From: Rossellomorea aquimaris
GTDB taxonomy: Bacteria > Bacillota > Bacilli > Bacillales > Bacillaceae_B
NCBI RefSeq assembly: GCF_035590735.1
Contig: NZ_CP141595.1
Location: 2,203,001-2,267,000, forward strand
Length of the DNA stretch: 64,000 nucleotides
Direction: 5' to 3'
Of this stretch, positions 1 through 8,716 are shown in pieces. How positions within the stretch are numbered: position 1 is the first letter of the stretch; every line of letters begins with the position of its first letter. The translations under genes were made by a program, and so were the position numbers. The notes beneath the pieces are model-generated. The model did not search any database. It was not told the origin of the DNA and saw only the letters and a program-made list of their open reading frames with translations.

Positions 1-1896
1 TTTGGAAAAACAGAAGGCGGTTATTTTTTACACAATGAGGATTTAGAATATGAATTTTTAACGTACGGAGTGACAAAGATCCAGAAGCTTGTCCAAATCT
101 ATGCGACTACTGCAGTGAGAAACCGTGTTTTCAAGGGGAATAATGGTCCAAAAATCAGGGTCAAGGTGAAGAAAGAACGAATGAACTGGTTGGAATTCAA
201 GTTTGAAATGGATGGGATACCTGACCGACAGATTATGGAGATCCTTGAGGCATTAGATGAAAAACGCAAATATTACCGGATGCGAAACGGATCACTTCTG
301 TCACTGGAATCCACTGAATTCCAGGACATTCATCGATTTCTTCATAAGTCACAAGCGGAGAAAAATGATTTAATCAAGGGACTCGAGCTTCCATTGCATC
401 AAAGTCTCCAACTCCTTGATTCGGTTGATGCGAGCCACACGTTCAAATTAGGGGAATCGTATAAAGAGTTCCTGCAACATATCATGAATCCCGGCAGTAT
501 GGAATTTGCCATACCACCCACCTTGAATACACTGTTGAGAGAATATCAAAAAGACGGCTATCAATGGATGAAAACTCTGGCCTTTTATGGTCTGGGCGGG
601 ATCTTAGCCGACGATATGGGGTTAGGGAAGACCATCCAAAGCATTTCTTTTATTTTTTCTGAGTTAGATGAGATTCGGAAGAATAAACTTCCGGCTCTGA
701 TTGTTTGTCCTTCGTCCCTCACCTATAACTGGCAAAGCGAATTTACGAAGTTTGCACCTGAAATACAAACAGTGATACTAGATGGAAATAAAGCAGAACG
801 AATGAAAAAGCAGAATGGATTAAAGGATGTCGATGTGATCATCATTTCCTATCCGTTACTCCGAAGTGACATCAAGTGGTACGAGCAACAGAAATTTCAC
901 ACGGTGTTCTATGATGAGGCTCAGGCGTTCAAAAATCCAATAACGCAAACAGCAAGAAGCGTAAAGAAAATTGAAGCCAATCACCGTTTCGCATTAACGG
1001 GAACCCCTGTTGAGAATTCACTTGAAGAGCTGTGGTCAATCTTCCACGTAATATTCCCGGGGTTATTCCGAGGGCTTAAAGATTACAGCCGTCTTACAAA
1101 AAAAGATATCGCCAAAAGAATTCGCCCGTTTGTCCTGCGCAGGATGAAGGAAGATGTTTTATCAGAACTACCGGAAAAACAGGAGATCATGGAATCTGTG
1201 GAATTGCTGCCGCCTCAAAAGGAATTGTACGCTGCTTATTTAGCCAAGCTGCGTCACGATACGCTTAAGCACCTGGATAAAAATACTTTGAGGAAAAACA
1301 GAATTAAAATTCTTGCTGGTTTAACCAGACTTCGTCAAATATGCTGTCATCCAGGTTTATTTGTAGAGGGCTACCAGGGTACATCAGCAAAATTCATTCA
1401 GCTCATGGAGATTTTGGAAGAATCAAGGCTTTCAGGAAGGCGGGTGTTGATTTTTTCACAGTTTACTAAAATGCTTGAGTTCATCGGAAGAGAGCTTTCG
1501 GCAAAGGGACAGACCTTCTTTTACCTTAATGGATCAACTCCTTCTGAAGAGCGGGTAGGCATGTCCAACAGATTTAATGAAGGCGAACGCGACCTGTTTC
1601 TTATTTCATTGAAGGCGGGAGGTACGGGACTCAACTTAACAAGCGCTGATACCGTCATCCTCTATGATACATGGTGGAATCCCGCTGTCGAAGAGCAAGC
1701 AGCGGATCGAGCCCACCGCATGGGGCAAAAAAATGAAGTGCAAGTCATCAAGCTTATTTCACGCGGAACCATTGAAGAAAAAATGAATGAGCTGCAAGAA
1801 AAAAAGAGGCACCTCATTCAAGAGGTTATCGCCCCTGAAGAAAAAATCGTTTCTTCCATGACGGAAGATGAACTTAGAGAAATACTATCATTTTAG
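1..1896 (+). CDS. SNF2-family DEAD/DEAH helicase (3' part, 5' end outside window)
   Basis: The frame is open from base 1, so the gene starts upstream; about 631 codons are visible. It is a superfamily 2 Swi2/Snf2 ATPase that would translocate on DNA and remodel protein-DNA complexes in the cytoplasm. All helicase motifs are visible: motif I DDMGLGKT near base 610, motif II DEAQ near base 915, motif III LTGTPVEN near base 996, motif V KAGGTGLNL near base 1612 and motif VI ADRAHRMGQ near base 1702. Whole bacterial members are usually around 900-1100 residues and often carry an N-terminal SWIM zinc finger, which would lie outside the window. A good terminator follows. The family call is secure; the cellular role is not known from sequence. 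Confidence 0.95.
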   Translation, partial: FGKTEGGYFLHNEDLEYEFLTYGVTKIQKLVQIYATTAVRNRVFKGNNGPKIRVKVKKERMNWLEFKFEMDGIPDRQIMEILEALDEKRKYYRMRNGSLLSLESTEFQDIHRFLHKSQAEKNDLIKGLELPLHQSLQLLDSVDASHTFKLGESYKEFLQHIMNPGSMEFAIPPTLNTLLREYQKDGYQWMKTLAFYGLGGILADDMGLGKTIQSISFIFSELDEIRKNKLPALIVCPSSLTYNWQSEFTKFAPEIQTVILDGNKAERMKKQNGLKDVDVIIISYPLLRSDIKWYEQQKFHTVFYDEAQAFKNPITQTARSVKKIEANHRFALTGTPVENSLEELWSIFHVIFPGLFRGLKDYSRLTKKDIAKRIRPFVLRRMKEDVLSELPEKQEIMESVELLPPQKELYAAYLAKLRHDTLKHLDKNTLRKNRIKILAGLTRLRQICCHPGLFVEGYQGTSAKFIQLMEILEESRLSGRRVLIFSQFTKMLEFIGRELSAKGQTFFYLNGSTPSEERVGMSNRFNEGERDLFLISLKAGGTGLNLTSADTVILYDTWWNPAVEEQAADRAHRMGQKNEVQVIKLISRGTIEEKMNELQEKKRHLIQEVIAPEEKIVSSMTEDELREILSF

Positions 1897-1903
1897 TCAA
1901 TAT

Positions 1904-1944
1904 AAAGGTGGAGCTTCTAAATAAATGAAGCTTCACCTTTTATT
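1904..1944 (+). terminator. Intrinsic terminator after SNF2 helicase
   Basis: A 14-bp stem (1904-1917 with 1927-1940, one G-T pair) around a 9-base loop ends in a T-rich stretch. It closes the helicase transcript. Confidence 0.85.
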
Positions 1945-2141
1945 TATACTTCCTGGTTTTTACAAAGAGGGCTCGACATCGAACGAATAAATATTTTATA
2001 AATAAGCATGATAAATGGGAAAGAATAGAAAGTTTCATGGGGAGAAGAGATTGTTGTTTTTTCAAAATGCTTGTGATCTATTAGTTGAAATGAATGTGGG
2101 AACTAATGATAAAAATTTGTGCATAAAGTCAGGTGTAATTC

Positions 2142-3731
2142 ATGCGAAGCCGTTCAAAAATAAATAAAGAAGAAGAGACAGATCCGATCTCCACACCTCA
2201 AGATAATAACAAGGGTACATCACAAGTGAATCAATTACTTCCAAGCTTAGAAGAAAATTTAAAGTCCATCTCAAAAGCAATAGGAAATAGTGATGATGTT
2301 GTCATAAGGAAAATTAAAATAGGAAAAGAAGGGTGCATAGAGGCAGGGATCATTTATACAGATGGAATTGTTGACACAAAATCAATCAATGATTTTATCT
2401 TAGAATCTCTCATGCTTGATTTTAATTATGAAGACAATAGTGATTCTAAAAGAGATTTATTGGATTGTTTGAGAGATTCTGTTGTTGCTGTTGGAAATAT
2501 TCAAGAATGTAAGGATTTTGAGACACTATATTCCTCTCTCTTTTCTGGACACGTCATCGTTTTAATAAATGGATTCTCGAGAGGATTCACTATCGATTTA
2601 AGTGGAGGGAAAGACAGGGAAGTAGCAGAAGCCACTCAGGAATCTGTTGTCAGAGGGCCGAGGGAAGCGTTTACAGAGTCGTTACGGACGAATACAGCTT
2701 TAATAAGACGGAAAATCAATGATTCAAACCTTTGGGTAGAGTCTAAAAGGATTGGTAGAGTCACAAAAACTCAGGTTTCTGTTATGTACATTAAAGGAAT
2801 CGTCAATGACAAAGTGCTGGAAGAAGTAAGAGAGCGTCTCGATCGAATTGAGATTGATGGGATATTAGAAAGCGGTTATATTGAGGAACTGATTGAAGAT
2901 AAAACATTCTCTCCATTCCCTACAATATATAACACAGAACGCCCCGACGTGGTTGCCGCTTGCCTATTGGAAGGACGTGTGGCCATTTTGGTAAATGGTA
3001 CTCCTTTTGTTCTAGTGGTCCCTTCATTGTTCACCCAGTTTTTCCAGGCTGCTGAAGACTATTATCAAAGGTGGGATTTTAGTACCCTCATACGTTTCCT
3101 TCGTTTAATTTGCTTTTTTATTGCTTTATTAGCCCCGTCAATTTTTATTGCTGTCACTACGTATCATCATGAGATGATACCGACCCCACTTCTTATTAGT
3201 TTGGCGTCTCAGCGTGAAGGTGTACCTTTTCCTGCATTTGTTGAAGCACTAATAATGGAAGTGACGTTTGAAATATTACGGGAAGGCGGTATAAGGATGC
3301 CGAGAGCAATTGGGCAAGCCGTCTCCATAGTTGGCACATTGGTCATTGGAACAGCAGCAGTAGAAGCCGGAATTGTTTCTGCTGCAATGGTCATCGTTGT
3401 ATCTATTACAGCGATCGCGAGTTTCGTGGTACCGTCTAACAATATGGGTATTTCTATTAGAATGATTCGCTTTATATTTATGGGATTGGCTGCGTCATTT
3501 GGTATTTTCGGGATTACCGCTGCGTTTATTGCAATGATTCTCCATTTATGTAGTTTACGTTCGTTCGGCATTCCTTATATGAGTCCTTTTGGACCGTTTA
3601 ATGTTGAAGATCAAAAGGATTCCTTATTCAGATTCCCTCACTGGGGATTGGTTTCACGCCCACATCTAATGAATCAGAAGAATGTGAATCGTGAAGATAG
3701 TCCATCCCCAACCCCACCTGATAATCAATAA
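2142..3731 (+). CDS. Spore germination protein GerA family (A subunit)
   Basis: This is a 529-residue A subunit of a Ger-type nutrient germinant receptor, placed in the inner spore membrane. The N-terminal half is soluble and hydrophilic with a charged, Ser/Thr-rich start. The C-terminal half, from about residue 315 to 480, has several hydrophobic segments and a PTPLLISLASQREGVPFP stretch typical of the family, followed by a short Pro-rich tail. Length fits GerAA/GerKA proteins (roughly 480-540). An AGGTG site lies 6 bases before the ATG. It is the first gene of an A-C-D-B-B operon. The ligand cannot be told from sequence. About 200 bases upstream are non-coding; a sigma-G promoter is expected there but I could not place one convincingly. 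Confidence 0.95.
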   Translation: MRSRSKINKEEETDPISTPQDNNKGTSQVNQLLPSLEENLKSISKAIGNSDDVVIRKIKIGKEGCIEAGIIYTDGIVDTKSINDFILESLMLDFNYEDNSDSKRDLLDCLRDSVVAVGNIQECKDFETLYSSLFSGHVIVLINGFSRGFTIDLSGGKDREVAEATQESVVRGPREAFTESLRTNTALIRRKINDSNLWVESKRIGRVTKTQVSVMYIKGIVNDKVLEEVRERLDRIEIDGILESGYIEELIEDKTFSPFPTIYNTERPDVVAACLLEGRVAILVNGTPFVLVVPSLFTQFFQAAEDYYQRWDFSTLIRFLRLICFFIALLAPSIFIAVTTYHHEMIPTPLLISLASQREGVPFPAFVEALIMEVTFEILREGGIRMPRAIGQAVSIVGTLVIGTAAVEAGIVSAAMVIVVSITAIASFVVPSNNMGISIRMIRFIFMGLAASFGIFGITAAFIAMILHLCSLRSFGIPYMSPFGPFNVEDQKDSLFRFPHWGLVSRPHLMNQKNVNREDSPSPTPPDNQ

Positions 3732-3752
3732 TAGATAGATGGAGGTTGTTAG

Positions 3753-4955
3753 ATGCTTAGAAAAACAATAACTCTCCTTTATATTTTTCTTTTGATTCTT
3801 TGTACTACAGGTTGTTGGAACCGGGTTGAGTTAAATGAGCTGGCCATTAGTGTAGGTCAAGGAATCGATAAAAAGGATGGTAAATACAAGGTTTCTACAC
3901 AAATTGTTATTCCGAGTGAAGTTGCTTTAAAAGCAGATACGAGTTCTGGAATACCCGTAACCCTTTTTACAGGGACTGAAGAAACCGTATTTGAAGCAAT
4001 GCGGGAAATAACGACCGTCAGTCCTAGGAAGATTTATCATTCTCATCTCAGGATTCTTGTCATTGGGGAAGAGTTGGCCAAAGAAGGAATAGGAAAAGTA
4101 TTGGATTTTTATGCAAGGGATCATGAATATAGGACGGATTTCTTTATTGTAATTGCCAAGGAAACGACTGCTGAGAATATATTATCTATGTTAACTACAA
4201 TAGAGAAAATACCCGCAAACAATATGCTTTCCTCTCTGGAAACCTCAGAAAAGACATGGGCCCCGACAACCTCCGTAACCTTACATGAACTTATCCGGAG
4301 CTTGGTGACTGAAGGAAAAAGTCCTGTACTAACTGGTATTGAAATTAAAGGTGATCCTTCAATTGGAGATAACGTTCAGAACATTGAACAGATTAACCCT
4401 GTAGCCTATTTAAAATATTCCGGCATAGCGGTATTCAAGAGAGACAGAATGTTGGGATGGTTAAACAAGGAACAGAGCAGAGGGTACAACGTCATCATGG
4501 ATAATGTGAAAAACACGGTGGCTAATGTTCAGTGTCCAAGCGAAGGGGAAATGAATTTTGAGGTTATACAGTCAAAAACGAAAGTAAAAGGAAAAGTGGA
4601 AAATGGAACTCCAAAAATTGAAGTTTCTATCGAGGCAGAAGGAAATGTAGGAGAAGTGAAATGCGCCATTGATTTAACAAAACCAAAAACCATTTATGAA
4701 TTAGAGAAGCAAACTGAGGATAGTTTTGTGAAGCTCACTCAAGAAACAATAAAAACAGTCCAGGAAGATTTCGGTGTCGATATTTTCGGATTTGGAGATG
4801 TCATTCATCGTTCAGACCCTGGGTTATGGAAGAAGCTAAAAAAGGATTGGAATGAAAAACACTTCACTGATCTTGAAGTGAATGTGAAAGCTGATATTAA
4901 AATTCGACGTTTAGGTAAGATAGGAAACTCGTTTTTACCTGAAATGAAGGAGTGA
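3753..4955 (+). CDS. Germination lipoprotein Ger(x)C family (C subunit)
   Basis: A 400-residue lipoprotein subunit of the germinant receptor. The N-terminus is a lipoprotein signal: a Lys/Arg start, a hydrophobic run, then TTGC with the lipidated Cys at about residue 21, followed by WNRVELNELA, the family's usual mature start. C subunits are anchored by lipid on the outer face of the inner spore membrane. The gene starts 21 bases after the A gene and its stop lies just before the next small gene, consistent with one transcript. Confidence 0.95.
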   Translation: MLRKTITLLYIFLLILCTTGCWNRVELNELAISVGQGIDKKDGKYKVSTQIVIPSEVALKADTSSGIPVTLFTGTEETVFEAMREITTVSPRKIYHSHLRILVIGEELAKEGIGKVLDFYARDHEYRTDFFIVIAKETTAENILSMLTTIEKIPANNMLSSLETSEKTWAPTTSVTLHELIRSLVTEGKSPVLTGIEIKGDPSIGDNVQNIEQINPVAYLKYSGIAVFKRDRMLGWLNKEQSRGYNVIMDNVKNTVANVQCPSEGEMNFEVIQSKTKVKGKVENGTPKIEVSIEAEGNVGEVKCAIDLTKPKTIYELEKQTEDSFVKLTQETIKTVQEDFGVDIFGFGDVIHRSDPGLWKKLKKDWNEKHFTDLEVNVKADIKIRRLGKIGNSFLPEMKE

Positions 4956-4960
4956 CCATA

Positions 4961-5197
4961 ATGTGGGCAACGCTGGGAATTTTTATTGTAGCTATCCTCA
5001 TATTTATGGCTGAAGCACCTTCCCTTTTAATAAATAAATCTAAAAGAGAGCTATGGGTATTTTCTGTTCTTTTGGTTATAGGAGTTGGATTAAGCATAAC
5101 GAGAGGTTTAAATGTCAGTATTCCAAATCCCTTGGACCTACTCATCATCGTATATAAACCTCTCAGTGATTTGCTTACGGCGTTGTTAAATTCATAG
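4961..5197 (+). CDS. Small two-TM protein of the ger operon (D-type subunit)
   Basis: A 78-residue protein with two hydrophobic segments (about residues 1-18 and 30-46), as in the small D proteins found in many germinant receptor operons, where they modulate germination. I chose ATG 4961 rather than GTG 4952, because AAGGAG at about 4946-4951 is well spaced only for the ATG. The gene lies directly behind the C subunit and before the B subunit. Assignment rests on position, size and membrane topology rather than on a strong motif. Confidence 0.75.
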   Translation: MWATLGIFIVAILIFMAEAPSLLINKSKRELWVFSVLLVIGVGLSITRGLNVSIPNPLDLLIIVYKPLSDLLTALLNS

Positions 5198-5217
5198 TAG
5201 ATGAGGTGTGAATTCTT

Positions 5218-6321
5218 TTGGAAAACAAAAAAATAGATCTTCCTCAGTTTACTATACTTGTAACACTCATTACGGTCGGAGATTCTATTCTGGTATTACC
5301 GGCAATACCAGCTGCTTTAGCCAAACAAGACGCCTGGTTATCAGCGATTCTCGGGTTATTAATTGGTTTATTTGTTGTCTATTTATTAGGAACGGTAGGG
5401 AAACTATATCCTCATTTAACTTTAGTCGAATATAACGAAAAGATCCTTGGAAAGTGGCCTGGAATTGTTGTTTCAATCCTATTTATTTTTTACCCGCTGC
5501 TATCTGTTGCAGCACATGTAAGAGAAATCGGGGATTTTACAACAACACATATCATGACGAATACACCTGTGTTAATGGTTAACCTGATATTTGTAGTCAT
5601 TATCGTCATGGGGGCACGATTAGGTATCGAAGTGATTGCGAGATCCGGGGAAATCTTTTTCTTTTTCTTTACGATCTTATTTGTAGTATTTGTTATAGCG
5701 CTTGTTCCCTTAATTGATTTGGAGAATGTGAAGCCTATTCTTGAGGGTGGGATAAAACCTGTCATCAACGGTGCCTTTACAGTAGTGGCCTTTCCTTTTA
5801 TGGAATTATTAGTGTTTTTAATGGTTTTACCCTATGTAAATCATCAAAAAAAAATCAGAAAAAGCTTTCTTATAGGTTCTTTATGTGGGGGGCTAGTACT
5901 GGTCATTATCATCGCTTTTACGATTCTAATACTGGGATACGATCTTACACAAAGGTCTTTTTATCCTACATTTGCTTTAGCCAAAATGATCAGGATTGGT
6001 GATTTTTTGGAGAGGATAGAAGTGATATTAGCCGTGATGTGGATTTTAACTACTTATTATAAGATTACATTTTATTTCTATATTTTGAACTTAGCAATAG
6101 CCCAAATTGTAAGAATAAAGGAATACAAGGTGCTCCTCTATCCTATGGGTATGATTATCACTGTACTTTCAATCGTCATTTCTCCAAATGCAGCCTATTT
6201 TAATGATACGATATCAAAATACTGGCCATTTTATGACAGTACATTTGGCGTGTTTTTACCTTTGCTTCTATTGACTGTAGCTTTCATAAGAAAAAAACAT
6301 GAAAAGATTGGCTATAACTAA
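5218..6321 (+). CDS. Spore germination permease GerB family (B subunit)
   Basis: A 367-residue integral membrane protein with about ten hydrophobic segments, of the APC-superfamily-related GerB family. This subunit forms the membrane-embedded ligand-binding part of Ger receptors. The motif KQDAWLSAILG near residue 35 and YPHLTLVEYNEKILGKWPG near residue 65 are typical. The start is a TTG with a GAGGTG site about 9 bases upstream. It follows the D-like gene by 20 bases. Confidence 0.95.
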   Translation: MENKKIDLPQFTILVTLITVGDSILVLPAIPAALAKQDAWLSAILGLLIGLFVVYLLGTVGKLYPHLTLVEYNEKILGKWPGIVVSILFIFYPLLSVAAHVREIGDFTTTHIMTNTPVLMVNLIFVVIIVMGARLGIEVIARSGEIFFFFFTILFVVFVIALVPLIDLENVKPILEGGIKPVINGAFTVVAFPFMELLVFLMVLPYVNHQKKIRKSFLIGSLCGGLVLVIIIAFTILILGYDLTQRSFYPTFALAKMIRIGDFLERIEVILAVMWILTTYYKITFYFYILNLAIAQIVRIKEYKVLLYPMGMIITVLSIVISPNAAYFNDTISKYWPFYDSTFGVFLPLLLLTVAFIRKKHEKIGYN

Positions 6322-6396
6322 GAAAAGAGTAACACTGATAATTGAAAGAAGCGAAAGAATCGTTTGGTTATTGAATAGTTGTAATCTTTTCACTGA

Positions 6397-7530
6397 GTGG
6401 GTGTAAGGGAGGGCTACCTCATAACAACATACAAAATAAATTCAACCCAGTTGTTTGTATTGATTTTCTTGTTTGAATTAGGCAGTTCAATTATCGTTGG
6501 ATTAGGATTTGAAGCAAACCAGGATGCATGGTTAGTGATTCTATTAGCGATGATAGGTGGAATCATTCTTTTTCTTTTGTATGAATCACTTTTTAAACAA
6601 TATCCCAACCTTCTTTTAACTGAATATGTGGAAAAGATAGTAGGCAAATACCCTGGAAAAATCATTGCTCTTATGTATATTATTTATTTTTTCTATATTG
6701 CAGGAAGAGTATTGCGGGATTTCGGCGACCTCCTCATTACAACCACACTTAGTCAAACACCATTAGTGGTCATAAATTCACTCATGGTATTATTGGTGGT
6801 TTACGCATATTACTTAGGGATTGAAGTCATTGCGAGAACTGGCAATATATTTTTCATTATCTTAACGGTCCTCTCTTCATTGTTTTTTATATTCGTATTT
6901 ATCGATCGCCTCCCGCAAATGGAGCATCTTCAGCCTGTCCTTGAAAAAGGTTGGATTCCCGTTTTAAAAACAGCATTTCCCTTAACCTTTACATTCCCTT
7001 TCGGTGAACTTATCGTGTTTACGATGATCTTCCCATTCTTGAATAAAAAGGAAAAGGTATTGAAGACAGGCCTTCTTGCAGTAATATTTAGTGGTGCCGT
7101 ACTCATGGTAACCATGAGTGTCATCTTAAGTATACTCGGGCCCACTATAGGAAAAAACACAGAATTCCCCCTTATGGAAGCAATAGAAAAAGTAAATATT
7201 GCGGAAATAATTCAACGTTTAGATCCCATCGCATTGGGGATTTTCATTATAGGTGTTTATTTTAAAATCACCCTTTTCTTTTTTGCAGGAATGTACGGGT
7301 TTGAGAGGTTGTTCCGTATCAAGAAGCAAAAATCCTTTATATTAGTAATGGGTACAGCTCTTCTTTCAAGCTCGGTTTTTATGGCTGAAGGGTTTACACA
7401 GCATTTACAAATAGGTCTGAAAGTTGTTCCGTTATATGTACATATGCCATTTCAGGTGTACATACCATTATTATTATTTCTAATTATGGTAGTGAAAAGA
7501 TTATTCAAACAAAGGAGTCGTTCACTGTAA
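6397..7530 (+). CDS. Second GerB-family germination permease
   Basis: A second B-type subunit in the same operon, with the family hallmarks NQDAWLVILLAMIGG and YPNLLLTEYVEKIVGKYPG and about ten membrane segments. It is clearly paralogous to the gene at 5218. The only standard in-frame start is GTG 6397, which has no ribosome binding site. A strong AAGGGAGGG lies downstream of that GTG at 6405-6413, correctly spaced for CTC 6418 or ATA 6421, just where family members normally begin. The true start is therefore uncertain, and expression may be weak or use a non-standard codon. Two B subunits in one ger operon are known in Bacillus and may broaden ligand range. Confidence 0.88.
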   Translation: MGVREGYLITTYKINSTQLFVLIFLFELGSSIIVGLGFEANQDAWLVILLAMIGGIILFLLYESLFKQYPNLLLTEYVEKIVGKYPGKIIALMYIIYFFYIAGRVLRDFGDLLITTTLSQTPLVVINSLMVLLVVYAYYLGIEVIARTGNIFFIILTVLSSLFFIFVFIDRLPQMEHLQPVLEKGWIPVLKTAFPLTFTFPFGELIVFTMIFPFLNKKEKVLKTGLLAVIFSGAVLMVTMSVILSILGPTIGKNTEFPLMEAIEKVNIAEIIQRLDPIALGIFIIGVYFKITLFFFAGMYGFERLFRIKKQKSFILVMGTALLSSSVFMAEGFTQHLQIGLKVVPLYVHMPFQVYIPLLLFLIMVVKRLFKQRSRSL

Positions 7531-7600
7531 AAGGTCAAGTTAAAAACATGAAAAAGTGTTAAATTTAGCAGGAATTGACTCTATAGCAAGGAGTAAACAT

Positions 7601-7756
7601 ATGAAGTTGGCAGGGACCATTATTCGGCTCGTACTATACAAGTTTAATGTTGATCCTGCCGTTGCTTCTGGTCCTTTAATTACCACAATCAACGATATCT
7701 TGTCTCTGAAGATCTATTTTGGGATTGCTACCATGTTTATGACGAGATTAATGTGA
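7601..7756 (+). pseudogene. Remnant of magnesium transporter gene mgtE (3' end)
   Basis: The translated stretch has the C-terminal signature of MgtE magnesium channels: FNVDPAVASGPLITTIND, then a LKIYFGIATMFM membrane helix end. MgtE proteins are about 450 residues; only about the last 45-50 are left and no upstream MgtE sequence is visible between here and the gerB gene. An ATG at 7601 follows an AAGGAG-like stretch, but a lone last helix cannot form the pore. I read it as a decay relic. Confidence 0.8.
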
Positions 7757-7861
7757 GGTAAATGAGCGAGTGTAAAATGAGCACGAATCTTATTCTCGTT
7801 TTTATGATGAGAAGGAAATAGTGTGAAAATTCAGTATGCTTTTGTCGTTTGGAAAGAGATG

Positions 7862-7890
7862 AAAAAGCTCAGAAATTATGAGCTTTTTCT
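7862..7890 (+). terminator. Intrinsic terminator
   Basis: A 10-bp perfect stem (7862-7871 with 7879-7888) and a 7-base loop running into T residues. It probably ends the ger/mgtE-remnant transcript and insulates the TetR operon. Confidence 0.8.
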
Positions 7891-7984
7891 ATTTGACGTT
7901 ATTCGTTAGGAATATCTTCTGATCGAAATAGTTATCAAGGTAAAAGGACGTAAAAAAGGGGTAAACTATTATACAAAGATAGTA

Positions 7985-8035
7985 TTGACCATACTGGTCA
8001 AAAAAGGCTATAATGAAATTGACCGATGTGGTCAA
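7985..8035 (+). promoter_or_regulatory. Sigma-A promoter with two TetR-type operators
   Basis: The -35 TTGACC (7985-7990) and -10 TATAAT (8009-8014) are separated by 18 bases. Two perfect palindromes TTGACC-N5-GGTCAA occupy 7985-8001 and 8019-8035, with centres 34 bp apart (about three helix turns). The first covers the -35, the second lies just behind the -10. Bound repressor would block RNA polymerase. Given the TetR gene directly downstream, autoregulation of the TetR-ABC operon is the natural reading. Confidence 0.88.
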
Positions 8036-8068
8036 ACGCCTGTCCCCTTAAAGGAGGAAGAGAAAATA

Positions 8069-8689
8069 TTGTTTAAAACATTGAACATAGATCCTGAGAA
8101 AGAAGAAAGGATCATTAATGCAGCTACTCAAGTTTTTGCGAAGAATGGTTACCAAAATGCCTCAACAAACGCGATTGTAAAGGAAGCAAAGATTTCAAAG
8201 GGAATTTTATTTCATTATTTTAATAGCAAAAAGGATTTGTATGTTTCACTGTATGAACATCTATCCGACTTATTCACTGAGAAGATTTATGAGCGTATAG
8301 ACTGGAAAGAGCGCGATATTTTCGTTACGATTCGTGCAGTAACGTTGATAAAATTTGATCTTTTTGCCATTTATCCTTATCTCATAAATTTTCTTACTAG
8401 TGCATTTCTCGAAGAAGCACCGGAAGTGAAAGATGATATTGAGCAGATTAAAGCCAAAATGGTGGAGAACAGCTTTGCAAAATTATTCTCCAATATGGAT
8501 ACATCGAAATTCAAAGAAGGAGTAGATGTGAAAAAGTCGATTCAAATTATTTATTGGACCTTTGAAGGAATAGCCAATCAACAACAACAAAAAGCTAAGA
8601 CACTTTCCGTAGAAGAAATCAATCAAGAAGAAGTACTGGCTGAAATTGATTCCTACATCCAGTTATTGAAGGCATCATTCTATAAATAA
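8069..8689 (+). CDS. TetR/AcrR family transcriptional repressor
   Basis: A 206-residue one-component regulator. The N-terminal HTH is clear: residues about 15-58 include ATQVFAKNGYQNASTNAIV and KISKGILFHYFNSKKDLY. The C-terminal ligand domain is divergent, as usual, so the inducer is unknown. I start it at TTG 8069 behind AAGGAGG (8051-8057). A longer upstream reading would run through the promoter and operators and is not credible. It heads an operon with an ATPase and two membrane proteins and should repress it, being released by a substrate of the exporter or by a membrane-stress signal. Confidence 0.93.
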   Translation: MFKTLNIDPEKEERIINAATQVFAKNGYQNASTNAIVKEAKISKGILFHYFNSKKDLYVSLYEHLSDLFTEKIYERIDWKERDIFVTIRAVTLIKFDLFAIYPYLINFLTSAFLEEAPEVKDDIEQIKAKMVENSFAKLFSNMDTSKFKEGVDVKKSIQIIYWTFEGIANQQQQKAKTLSVEEINQEEVLAEIDSYIQLLKASFYK

Positions 8690-8716
8690 GAAATAGAAAA
8701 AGGGAGGATGAGAACC

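Noticed and set aside
1945..2141. Sigma-G promoter upstream of the germinant receptor operon
   Set aside because: Expected there, but no pair of -35 and -10 elements with proper spacing was convincing.
7985..8068. N-terminal extension of the TetR protein
   Set aside because: This stretch contains the promoter and both operators; the ribosome binding site points to TTG 8069.
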